Shown here in pieces: positions 1 to 10,440 of a stretch of DNA of 64,000 nucleotides (position 1 is the first letter of the stretch; every line of letters starts with the position of its first letter). The notes under the pieces were generated by a model. The model saw nothing but the letters and a program-made list of their open reading frames with translations, was not told the DNA's origin and searched no databases. The DNA lies in the NCBI GenBank assembly GCA_964304625.1, contig OZ199838.1:5270001-5334000 (forward strand), given 5' to 3'. The translations under genes were made by a program, and so were the position numbers. This stretch comes from Kudoa neothunni (Eukaryota; Cnidaria).

Positions 1-188
1 CTAAGCATTTTTGGCAATTTCTTATCGAGTTTAATAATCTTATATAATATAACTCTAGAAATCTTTAGCTACGTCACAAACCTTGAAATGTAAAAATTGT
101 CCCCATTGAATTTTGGTGTTACTTAATTTACTCCGTCATTCAAAATTTACTAACAAGGAGAAAATTTAACCCCGGTTGAGAACCCCTG
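1..188 (-). mobile_element. End of a short non-autonomous hAT element (MITE)
   Basis: Read on the minus strand, the segment starting at 188 opens with CAGGGGTTCTCAACC, a typical hAT-type terminal sequence. It continues with a block resembling the element at 55256-55594, sharing a stretch containing ACACCAAAATT. The other end lies left of the window. There is no coding capacity. The 8-bp target duplication cannot be tested because one end is missing. Confidence 0.6.
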
Positions 189-734
189 GATTAGATAAAT
201 ATCATCCTATGAATCATTCAGCTTTAAAGATCAATCGTTTTTTCTATATATTACATGCATCTCACCTAGTTTCTTGATTAAACGATAATTCTGTTATAAT
301 TTTCCATCTATACCACTAAAAAATACCACACTATAAATTATTAATTAATTTTTTTACCAATTATATACAATTACTAAAAGATTAGGCGATAATACATAAC
401 TTTTAACTTTTAAAATGACGATACTTCATACTCCTCTCATGAACCGTATAAATATAAAATCTTTGAACAAGAAACATACTTTAAAATTATATTAACATAA
501 TATTATTTTTGAAAAACGTCTTAAAAAATAAAACTGGTTGCAATTTTAAGCGTATTGATAATGACTGGCAAACCTCAAGTGGGTTAATGCAAACTTTTTA
601 AATTTAATTTTACTATACTTAGTTTGTCTCACTTATTATGGAAATAAAGCCTATTTCTCATAATATAACATTATATTGAATTAAAACAGTAACAAGAATC
701 TTTCACTGTCGCATGTGATAATTTTCATTCTTGC

Positions 735-840
735 CATGAATACCAAATGGTCGGAAATAGGAATAGAACTCACAATTCGCAATCTTTAATGCGACAAAAT
801 CATAGCGCCCTACTGCTAACCTGCTCGAGTTACGACTGTA
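735..840 (-). repeat. Possible tRNA-derived SINE head
   Basis: On the minus strand there is a TAGCAGTAGGG stretch resembling a pol III A box, followed about 45 bases later by GAGTTCTATTCC resembling a B box. The spacing is tRNA-like. A similar B-box sequence occurs in the SINE-like fragment at 55596-55725. No tail or target duplication was recognised, so this is tentative. Confidence 0.35.
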
Positions 841-1668
841 AATATAACGCAGGGTTTCTCAATAAAGGGGTGTGAGAATACACTATGGCTCAATATATAA
901 AAAAATTTTCAACCTTATTCTGATGCCATTTCATTTTAATAAACTTCGATACAAACGTAGGTTTCATGTCGGTTATCTCAATATCTACCTGCAACATTGG
1001 GATGTAATTATTATTTACATAAATTTGTCAATGTGTTTTCAAAAATCACTTTTTTACTTTTTAATTTTAACTAAATTCCGAAATAAGCGCTATAACAACA
1101 TTAAGTCAAATATGGGACACTTAAAAATATGTTTAATGATCCATATTTTGTCAATAACTAAATGTACAAATTAATTTGATGAAAAAATTGATAGCGAAAA
1201 AATCTATCCTAATTTTTTAACTTACGATTAAATATCTCTTAGAAAAAAATTCGTAAAATTTGCTCAAATTTTAAGTTACTTCCATTTATATTTAACTGTC
1301 ATGATCAAAATAAATGTGGTATTCATTTCATTTAGACAGTGAACGCGAGCCTAACTTTAAGTTGATAAGCGTCAATATAACCTCTTTAAATAAATGTTAC
1401 ATTATCGAGAAGTAACAACTAAAGTGGTTGAGAAAATCATGAAGTATGTGTTACACTGCGTTTACCGTATTTTGTAAAATTACGCGCATAATTATTAGCG
1501 TGTTTATAACTTCTTTAGAGAAAATGATTAAGAATCAGTTATGTTATAATAAGAATAAGTAAAAATAACGGTTGGAGTTTAAAAGTCATCTTAGAAGCGT
1601 AAACCAAACGTAATTTGTACGCACTGGGTATTGCTACGAATCCGTATAATCCGCATGCGGGGATTGTC

Positions 1669-1762
1669 TACTGCTATGGGAGGTAATAACTCCAAATCTA
1701 CAAGTTCACATAAAATTCTAACTTCACATTTGTAAATAATGATTCTTGGTCTAACATAATTA
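1669..1762 (-). repeat. Duplicated block, copy 1
   Basis: This segment on the minus strand resembles 4962-5056 on the plus strand; by eye about four in five positions agree. Both copies share the perfect block GTAGATTTGGAGTTATT. Both can be read in an open frame beginning Y-V-R-P and containing V-D-L-E-L, within a 74-codon minus-strand frame here. I do not recognise a protein. It could be an old gene-fragment duplication or part of an unknown repeat. Confidence 0.45.
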
Positions 1763-2728
1763 GCTGTTTTGGGAAAATTTGAGTTATTGAAATTTCTATT
1801 ATCATGACCGACCATAAATTTGGTGTTTTATTTTTTTATAAGTAATGTTAAATTAATATCTTAATTTATTATTAATAAAGGTTTATTAAATTAAAAAACA
1901 AAATACCAGACATTGCGTTTTATGTATAAAAACGTCCATCCTATTACCTCTGATTGCGCCTAATATGTTTAATCTAACTCAGCTAATGTAATCTGTTAAA
2001 ATATGCTTAACTATGTTTTTATAAAATGAAATAGTTGTATTTGTTATATATGTATTTGATTTATAGATTATATTTACGGCTCTATTATTACATATCTACA
2101 AAGTATATTAAGTAAGTATTACCGCTATTCGTGGAAAAGGATTAGAGCATTCTATGTAGTGAATTCGGTAAATCTTAAAGTAAATATATTTAAGTAATGT
2201 TTAATTTTATAGTTAAAATCAATATAAAAACTTACTGTGCGCATTTAAATAGCGGTGAGCATAATTCTGCCTTCTTAAATGTTGTTGCTACAACTATAGA
2301 TAAATTATTAGTTTTAATAACAAAAATTAAAAAAAACTTAAATATTACTTTAACGCGTTATCTGAAATTAATGTACACAAAAGACAGAAACACGTTTCGT
2401 ATTCTTGACTACAGTAGCCTGTGTGGGAATCTAAGTTTTCACTGTAGCGTCATTTGTACGATGGAATCCTGTCCAGGATTGAAAGTTGACATATAACTCA
2501 TTGAAGTCATATTAATCGTTATGAACATCTTTTTTCCTCCAAAATAAAAATGAGGGAATAGTGTAAAATACAAAATTCCAAAATATTTTAATAAAGCATT
2601 AATTTACTACAAAATAACGTTTGTATTATTTTCGACTCTCCATAAAAAAGAAAGCTTAAAGGTAACTGCCTGTCTAGAATTACCTTTTAAGTTAGTAACA
2701 ATATGGAAAATTTTTCATAATCATATTT

Positions 2729-3697
2729 TTAAAATGAATAAAACGTCAAAATGTATACAAAAAGAGTACTAATTTCCCTGTTGGAAAACTTTTTTCTAAA
2801 TAGAAAATTAGCTATATACCCCGGCAAACTCTCCGGGTTCTTATTTGTGGTGTTTCTATATTTCCTTTTAAAAGCACCCCATGTCGCCTCTATTTTGTTT
2901 GTGTGAATCCTATCGCTCGAAACAAACCTTCTGTTGTGTATAACAGTTCCATGAGAAAAACCCAGATTTTCTAAATTATTGTATCCGCTCCATCCATCCG
3001 TCCATATTGTTGAACCGTCTTCCACGTTGTCGATTATTATTCTCTCAAGAACGTCTCTGTTTCTATATTGAGAAATCTTTAGGAAGCAGTTCCCATCTTC
3101 GTCAATCCCACCTACCATCCAGTGTTGCTGATTTTTCAGAACACGGCCAACATTATATTTCCTTTTCGAGATGGCGGTCTCGTCAATTTGAACAATTACT
3201 CCGTCACCTTCTATTTTCGTGAATTCATCATTCAATTTGGAAGCCATGAAATCTCTTATAATGGTCTTCCAATCCATTATTGTTGAATTCGACGCGATAT
3301 CAAGATGTTGTCTAAGCTGATCAAATGTCATGGTTGGATGCTGAATAAAACAGACCATAAGGATGAATGATTTCCACAAAGGGAGCTTCGACATTTCAAA
3401 AATGGTCCCAGATCTCAATGAGCGCCTTTGATGGCATTTACTACATCTAAACTGGTAACCATCACCCGTATCTTTGCGCGGAACCACACTCATAATATCC
3501 CCGCATATACATTTGCAAAAGCTATGTAACAGGCCGAGATTTTGTAAATTTTTAATTGTGAAGTCGACATCATCACGAAAATAACCATAATCGAGAATAG
3601 TTATTTCATTAATGGTCTCGAATGTGAATAATCTCTTGTGACACACCATTCGCGCTAAAATTCCACGGGGATTTCCGAGCATAGCCGAAGCTTGCAC
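2729..3697 (-). CDS. Merlin (IS1016/ISXO2-like) DDE transposase, apparently intact
   Basis: An uninterrupted 322-aa frame matches the Merlin/IS1595-type transposase family, which cuts and pastes its own DNA element. A zinc-ribbon-like region lies at about residues 60-85, with CKCICGD followed by CSKCHQRR. The DDE core follows: VQIDETAISKRKY at about 170, IWTDGWSGYNNL at about 232 and HTNKIEATWGAFKRK at about 270. The C-terminal LFRKKF region is typical of the family. A second, more diverged copy lies at 18773-19653 and a possible 5' fragment at 57837-57955. Just upstream of the start is a block, ACTGTAATTTAGCCCAAAT, that recurs downstream of the second copy, consistent with shared element termini. 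Full terminal inverted repeats and target duplications were not resolved. The intact frame suggests a fairly recent insertion. Confidence 0.9.
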   Translation of the reverse strand: MQASAMLGNPRGILARMVCHKRLFTFETINEITILDYGYFRDDVDFTIKNLQNLGLLHSFCKCICGDIMSVVPRKDTGDGYQFRCSKCHQRRSLRSGTIFEMSKLPLWKSFILMVCFIQHPTMTFDQLRQHLDIASNSTIMDWKTIIRDFMASKLNDEFTKIEGDGVIVQIDETAISKRKYNVGRVLKNQQHWMVGGIDEDGNCFLKISQYRNRDVLERIIIDNVEDGSTIWTDGWSGYNNLENLGFSHGTVIHNRRFVSSDRIHTNKIEATWGAFKRKYRNTTNKNPESLPGYIANFLFRKKFSNREISTLFVYILTFYSF

Positions 3698-4961
3698 AGA
3701 TACTGTAATTTAGCCCAAATTTCTACCTCATCAACAGAAAGTCGATTTCTCTGGTAATCATCTTTTTGAATTACTATCAATTGGATCTAATAAAAAGCAT
3801 ATACAAACAAAGTTATGCTATGAAACGAGTAAAAATATCACAGTGAGATCCCTGCACAATGTGAAAACAAGAGGAATAACCAATATGGATGTATTTACGA
3901 CTATCAATATGTCACCCCACAATTTTAATTGTGATGTTAAAACTAAAAAGAAGACAATAATGTTGTTACTTGATTATTTTTGGTTGATCACCTAATGCTG
4001 CTTACTCTTCAATTTTGTTGAAAATTTGTGTTAACGAAAGCAATACATAAACTTTCGCACTCACGGTGATTGTAAATTCAAATATTTTGTAGAAATTCCA
4101 CAATTTTCATTCCTATTAGTGCATCCTTGTATTTAAGTGCTGCTAACGATCCTATTTGAGAATTTCGCCTAACTTATGCATGCATTTTGTATGAAAAAAT
4201 TCATGCAGATATTGATAGTTTCTTTAAATAAATTTTAGAATGCTTTCCTATTTTGAATTAAAACTCCTGTATCGCTGTTACTGTTGAGAACATAAAGAAT
4301 GGGAATTTTTGAGAATCGTCTCTTCAAATACCCGTTTTATAACTGTAAATGTTGTGTAATAAAAATATTTCAAAGTAAATACGACAAAATAATACGAAAT
4401 AACAACCTATACTCGAAATTAAATCATTAAAATGATAACAAATTTTAGTCAGCGTTATCATTCCCACCGAGAATGAAAGCAATCGGACGACGTAAAGAAC
4501 CTAGGTTAACAGTCATTGCGTTTTCTAGAAAAAAACCTATGAAAAAAATACTTTCTATTTAAAATATTAACTGTTTATTAAATAAAGTTTTATTTGAGAA
4601 CGAAAATTGTATAATAATCAGTCTAATACAATATTTCTAGCTCATGCACTTAAGTTATTTCCTCGAAGAACTTTCGTAAACTAATAATTTACTTCCTAAC
4701 TGTTTTAAATTTTCAAATTATGTAAATATGCCGTCCATTTAAAATAAGTTTAATTTTGTCACAAGATTAAAAACGTTTCTTGGCGCACGCTCATGTCAAT
4801 AGAAGTCAAAATTATTTATTTCATTTGAATATTCTCCTTATTACCTAATTTTACGCTCACAATTTTGTGTATTAATTTTATTAAACGTTAAAAAGGTGAA
4901 CTAAAGGTATTTTTAACCCAAAACTCCTTACAATATTGTTGTATTTTTCTTTAAAATTGTG

Positions 4962-5056
4962 GATTATGTTAGGCCAAAAATCATTAACTACAGATGTGAA
5001 TTTCAAATTTTAACTGGATTCGTAGATTTGGAGTTATTCCTTCCCGCAGCAATAGC
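4962..5056 (+). repeat. Duplicated block, copy 2
   Basis: This is the inverted partner of 1669-1762. It sits about 45 bp upstream of the KANSL3 start codon, so it may overlap its promoter or 5' leader. The frame starting D-Y-V-R-P stays open for the whole block and ends just after it. Confidence 0.45.
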
Positions 5057-5077
5057 CACTGCCTAATTTAAATGACA

Positions 5078-5091
5078 GACGCGCACGCATC
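5078..5091. promoter_or_regulatory. NRF1-like GC palindrome upstream of KANSL3
   Basis: GACGCGCACGCATC lies 10 bp upstream of the KANSL3 start in otherwise AT-rich DNA. It resembles the YGCGCAYGCGCR core bound by NRF1 in animals. Similar motifs lie close upstream of the genes at 8642, 14235 and 52062. Confidence 0.4.
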
Positions 5092-5100
5092 TCACCGGCA

Positions 5101-7285
5101 ATGTTAGACGAAAACGCAATAACGCAGCTTTTGAAGGAGCATTCCTACAGCAAAAAAAGGCGCATCTATGGGAAAGATGATTTGGATTCCCGCACAGTCC
5201 ACCTATTCAGTGAATGCGAGTATTCGGTGTGTACATTGTTGAATTCGAATCCTGCACCTTCGTCTTCAAATCTGTTGAATCAGTCCACCGGAGCCAACCA
5301 ACTCACAAACGATATCAATATACTTGATGTTGGGTTTCAATACGAGGGGTTTGTTCACTTTAAAAAGACTCACTACACAGAGGCGTATCGTGAGTTGATA
5401 GCTATAAGTAGTAAAACCCCAAGTTATGAACCTTCTCAACCTGACAAGTAGTTTGAATGTTGTTTTTGAAAATTTTATTTTCACCTGTCAACACTCATAG
5501 ATCAACATGGAAAAATGATCAAAATGAAGTCTACGAAAAGATGGAAATGATTGTGAATGAGTTTTTCCATGGATCTGAAATTATTTTGCAGGTACAACGA
5601 TTAACTTTTAAATGAACGATATATTTTGTGATACGTTGTAAATTAGGAAAAAAATACTGTCGAATATAAAATGAGGAGATATCGTCTAATGACAGAATCG
5701 TTTTGTAGCGAGTTGATCGATCTATTGGAAATCATTTATCATAATGAGCCCTCTATGATGGATTGGTTGAATGAGACACTTATGAAATATTACACCGACT
5801 ACCAACTTCGCTCCTTTGTTGAACTGTTAACGATGATTCTTCCGGACGTATTGTTTTCGATCCATGTTGTCGTTGTACAATGAGTTTTCGTTCTAGAATG
5901 CTCACTTAGCAACTATGATCAAATTTGACCCAACTGCAGACTGGTTTGGTGGTATTTATTGGAGAAAAGTGTTCGGCTCAAAAATAGCTGATGTCTACAA
6001 CAAACTAACTGAAATATGGGTACCGAGTATGGACACTGCATCACCACCAAAAAGTACTCTCAATCCAGCCGAGAATAAAGTAAAAATTGAGCAGGAATCG
6101 AGATCAGAATCGGCCACTTCTACATTGACCGTTGATGAGATTGGTCAAGAAGATGCAGCAGCCGATCAAAATATCAATCTATTGATTATTCCTCCGTTAC
6201 CTTGTTTTGTATTAGAAGATGGTGATGGCTGTACACTTCCATCTGATTCTAATACCACCAGCTTTGCTCAGTGTGAGAGAATGTCAATTTTTGAAAAGTA
6301 TTTCAAAAATGTCAACATCCTTGACTACAAAATAAAACCACTCTATGAAAAAGATTTTAATGATGAAATGATTCAGTGGTGGATCAATGATTTAGGATGT
6401 GTTATTCAGCGTCGTATTCTTCAGTTTCGAAAAATGGACCCCATATCGCAGTTGTATGTGGTGGGTTGGTTGACAGGTGCATCATTGGCCTACAAATTGT
6501 TCCTTGCGTCGTTGGAACATGTGAATGGCATTGTATTGATCAATATGCCAACCAACAATGGAATTGTTGGAGCTGATAAAACTTTGGATACTCGTCTTTT
6601 ATACAGAAGCAACCGCCCTATTATTTTTGTTGCATCTTCTGAGTCCCATCTCTCTAATGCGAACGAATTACGGGAAATTCGAGCCTCAATGTCTCATCAG
6701 ACTTCCCTCATATATGCTCATTATTGTGATGACTTTTTGATGATGAAGTGTCAAACCAAAAAGCGACTTATTCTTACTCAAGATATTGTCGATCTTACGA
6801 TTGTGGAGAGTATTCGAGATCAGATTCTGCAAGAGATTAGCTCTATTAATACTGCCACCGCATCGAAATTATTGGCAAGCAATAAAAAAGCTCAATCATC
6901 CACCTCCACCTTCACAAAAAATTCATCGAACAATCCACGCAAAAGCCAAACTGACGTTACAGCCGTAAACAGTCAAGTTCCTTTTCTTAAACCAGCCACA
7001 TCTCAACCAGTCAACAGCTCATATCTAGTCGGCACTATCAATCAACTGAAACAATCTTCGCTCAATTACAACAACCCAGCTATGTCCTTCATACTGGCTA
7101 ATTCAGCCAGAAAGTTAGCTAACATTAACTCCGCCGCTGTAGTTTCATCTGGAAATACAACCAATCCTAATTCTGCCAATTTTCATATTCCACCCACAAA
7201 TAAAATCATTCCATTCGAAAGTGCTGTTTCTAATCAAAAACCCTCGAATGAAAGCAATCCTCCCAGCAATAACAACACCAACTAA
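5101..7285 (+). CDS. KANSL3: KANSL3-like subunit of the NSL histone acetyltransferase complex
   Basis: Four exons (5101-5447, 5501-5591, 5647-5847, 5897-7285) join in phase into a 675-aa protein. KANSL3 is a scaffold of the MOF/KAT8-containing NSL complex and carries an alpha/beta-hydrolase-like domain. Supporting matches to the family are a STWKNDQNEVYEKM segment across the first junction, a helical region containing DWLNETLMKYY, and a hydrolase-like strand-turn YVVGWLTGASLAYKLF where the vertebrate protein has a similar GWNTGA turn. A second core segment reads RPIIFVASSESHLS, and LILTQDIVDLTIVESIRD corresponds to the conserved end of the domain. The last 120 residues are a Ser/Asn-rich low-complexity tail. 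The fourth exon is entered at the acceptor ending 5896; the AG at about 5919 would break the frame. It is convergent with the next gene. Confidence 0.8.
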
Positions 7286-7880
7286 TCTATCAGTGCTAGC
7301 TTTAATATGTTTCTTGTATTATAACGATGTTTAATCTCGTGTCTGTGATATTTTTATTCCCGTAGAGATATTTTTGCGTGCTGCAGAATCATTTTAGTTT
7401 TGTTTTCTTTTTTTGATCATGTACATATTTATCTTGATTATTATTTTCTCTTTCCAAGTAATTCCAATCTAACAAAACTTTCTACAAGTTTAATAAAAAT
7501 GATTAAAATTATGAAATTTAATTGTTATATCAGGTAAAGTTTAAACCCGTTTTCGATAATTTAATTGATATTTTTGCATATGGAGTTGTGCCGGATTTTT
7601 TTAATAGTAGTGATAGAGGAAAAAGGCTATGGCTCAGTACCACAAGCACCCAGCTAAGCCAAAAAGATTGATAAACACTGATTGGAGTTGTTTATGACAT
7701 TCTTGAGTAACAGTAGAGTAAAAATTAACACTGTTTAATAAAAACTTTTGCTTGACTAAAATAATTAAATTGCCTAGCTATAAAAATTTTTGTATTGTAT
7801 CGTTAATTGCTTAGGCTTTTAATAAATGAATTGAAAACAATCATTTTATAAACAATATATAGCTCATACTATAAAAACAA
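7286..7880. other. Convergent 3' intergenic region
   Basis: AT-rich DNA between two converging genes, holding the presumed 3' UTRs and AATAAA-like strings. Nothing else recognised. Confidence 0.5.
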
Positions 7881-8642
7881 TTAAAGTTGTAAGCCCCGTA
7901 ATTTAATGGGGCTTCTAAAGGTGAACTCGGATTGACGATTCTCATAGATTTTATCTACCAGGGCAGAAACAGAGTCTAATTTGGATAACTCGGGCGAAGG
8001 TTTCAAGTGTATAGAAAAAGAATCGGAGCCAACTGCTAGATGGTTGGAATTTGGAATAATCCGGTCCATTGCCTCCATACGATTGGTACCAAGAGAGAGG
8101 CGGTGTTTTCTTTCTTGATTCAATTTTTCAATGACACTGATAATATCACTTCCATTAAAGCCATCTAGATCAAAGTTAATTAGTACGTTTCAGACAATAA
8201 GGTGAACACCTTTCATCTTCATATTCTTAGTATCAACACTTGGAGCTTTACCCACAAAACCCATGCGCCTCATTTGCCATTTCAAGAAATCCACATTGGT
8301 TTTCGAAGGATTTTTCGATTTGCCTTTTTCAAGGTCGAATGTCATTGATGCATTCGGCCTTCTGTAACAACTAGAGGAACCAAATTTTTTGATCATTTGT
8401 TTTTGTTTCTCACTATATTTCGATATGTAATTTTTATTCAAACAAAGAAACATCTTCATCTGCTCTATCTTTTGAGGAGTTATAGTGGTATTCATATGGA
8501 TACGCATATTGCGATTTCTAATATTGACAGTGTTGAGTCTTAATTCTGTTTTTTTATTTTCTTTCTCTTTCAAAACCCTCACTAGTTTGTTTGAGAGTTT
8601 TGGTGAGACTCTTTTGCCAGCTCTTTGCCTCCCTCCAGTCAT
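7881..8642 (-). CDS. Unrecognised basic protein, two exons, 238 aa
   Basis: Exon 1 (8642-8210) and exon 2 (8164-7881) join through a 45-bp intron with a GT donor, a TACTAAT branch-point motif and a TAG acceptor, keeping the frame. The first 70 residues are rich in Lys and Arg, starting MTGGRQRAGKRVSPKL. The middle holds KTNVDFLKWQMRRMGFVGK, and the C-terminal third is less charged and ends RSPIKLRGLQL. No signal peptide, membrane segment or zinc motif is visible. An NRF1-like motif lies 15 bp upstream of the start, as at KANSL3. Intron quality and open frame make it a real gene, but I do not recognise the family. A nuclear or nucleic-acid-associated role is only a guess from composition. Confidence 0.7.
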
Positions 8643-10440
8643 TTTTTAGTTTACTTTGCGTGCGCACAAAAAAAAAATATTTATTGTTGTATTCATTTGG
8701 CAGATGGGTTTTTATAATAAAGTTTCAGGTGTTATATTTCGTATTTTCTCCAGTTGTAATTATTGGGATATTAAGTTTTAAAACGAGAATATTTTGAAGA
8801 TTTAATGATAAATTATTATTTTTCATGCTTAAGTAAGTATTAATTTCTTCTTATATAATGAATGAGGAGTATTTGATATCTATAGAATGTCTGACGAAAT
8901 AAGTTATCTCCGAAGGAAAAAACTTTAAACAAGTTTTAAATACATTGAAAAACTTATATTATTCAAGGTAAACACTTTTTCCAACAAAGCATAAAAATAT
9001 AATTAGAGCGAGCTCAAATTATTGCGAGGTTTGATATAGGGTAATAAGCATTTTTTGTAATTTCTGTACTCAACATTGTAAAATTTTTGATTTATATATT
9101 ATTTTAATTTAATTTAAATTTTCACATACAAATATGATATAACATTTATTTGAGGTAATTTTAGTCAAATTCAGGGTCTTGTTATTGGGCAGTAGTTACT
9201 TCAAATTTTTATCCGATCAATCTACTAAATTACACATTCGAACGTTCGGTATAGTGAGTGAAGAATGAAATTTTGGTAAACAATTTAAATTATTCAATAT
9301 TATGACTCAATTAAATCAATCTGAAACGCTAAAAATTATTCTAGAACGCCATAGAATATCATGAATTCTGTTATTGTGAGTTTTATACAAATTAAACAAG
9401 TTATTCTTCTCTAAATGGAATTTTATCTAATAACTCCGATATAATCAACTCCAATGTTGGTTGAGACAGTAAGGGTATTACAAATAAAAAGTGTGTCCAG
9501 CTTGAAATTGAGTTATATAACCGGATTATGTGAGAATACAAAAAGAGGAAAATATTCTAGAGTTTTCGATCACTGAAAAGACGGAACTTTCTTCTGATGA
9601 TCTTCAAATCATCAGTCTGAGTTAAAGCAAAGTCCGGCTTAAAAATTTCAAGATTCGCTTTTTCTAAATTCACTCTCCCTAGAGAAGCGCGGAGCGTTCC
9701 TGATAATATTGTTTATGATTAAGTAAACAAATTTTAAGAGGTGATAAGTAGGTATGAAAAGAAAATATATTAAATAGTTTTAGGAAACGTTATTTTTTAT
9801 GAACGATTCGCCAAACGAACGCATAGAATAAAGAATCAGTAAAATTAAAATGAAATGAAACAATCAAAAAACCTGTCATCTCGTTATAGGCTGTTTAAGT
9901 TTAATTTATAGGAAGATACTTTTTTCACAAATTGTCATTGATAAATTTAAAGAGACCTACTGCGTAAAAGGAATTAATGATTTACCTATCAAATATTACG
10001 ATCGAAAAACTGATTGAATGTCTTCAACCATTTTGATATTTTAAAAAATATTGATCAAAGGTTCTCGAAAGAATGATGAAAAGTCCTTATTCTGTTAAAT
10101 CGATGTCATTACATTCTTAATCAAATAATACAAACAAAATAAATAATTATTTCGTTAACAAAATAAAATTTATCCTCATGTCGCATGCGCAAGACCCAGT
10201 ATTGACAATGATTCCTTATTGGGTAGTAAAAACTCACGTCCCCATTTAATGCGCAATATCGCGATCTTCTGTATGTTTTCAAGTGTTGAACTGCATTTAG
10301 CGTCCTTTTTGCAGGAATTAAATAATAAATCGCGTGAAACAGTTTAGCTTTCGAACACATGACTGAGAAAAGGTGTAAAAAGTGGTTTTCTATTAAGGAG
10401 AACGTGACTTTATTAAGTTTCTGTAAATAGCCACATAGAA
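8643..10440. other. Intergenic AT-rich DNA
   Basis: No exon with supported splice sites or recognisable domain was seen. A GC-rich palindrome-like GCATGCGC near 10183 could mark a promoter but has no gene I can attach to it. An NRF1-like motif (8657-8667) belongs to the gene ending at 8642. Confidence 0.5.
8657..8667. promoter_or_regulatory. NRF1-like motif upstream of the 8642 gene
   Basis: TGCGTGCGCAC lies 15 bp upstream of the start codon on the minus strand and resembles the half-palindromic NRF1 site. Confidence 0.4.

Larger units (their letters stand above)
189..2728. other. AT-rich stretch without a recognised gene
   Basis: Scattered short open frames occur here, but none has a recognisable domain or supported splice sites. 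Apart from a possible SINE head near 735-840 and a duplicated block at 1669-1762, I see nothing I can support. Confidence 0.5.
3698..5100. other. Intergenic AT-rich DNA between Merlin and KANSL3
   Basis: The left part probably holds the 5' end of the Merlin element. I see no exon here. The right end holds the duplicated block at 4962-5056 and a promoter-like motif at 5078-5091. Confidence 0.5.

Noticed and set aside
872-1174. 100-codon plus-strand open frame
   Set aside because: No domain, AT-rich hydrophobic composition, no splice or promoter support; expected by chance in this sequence.
10121-10360. 79-codon minus-strand frame ending in a hydrophobic run
   Set aside because: No recognisable family and no exon partners; the nearby GCATGCGC motif alone is not enough.
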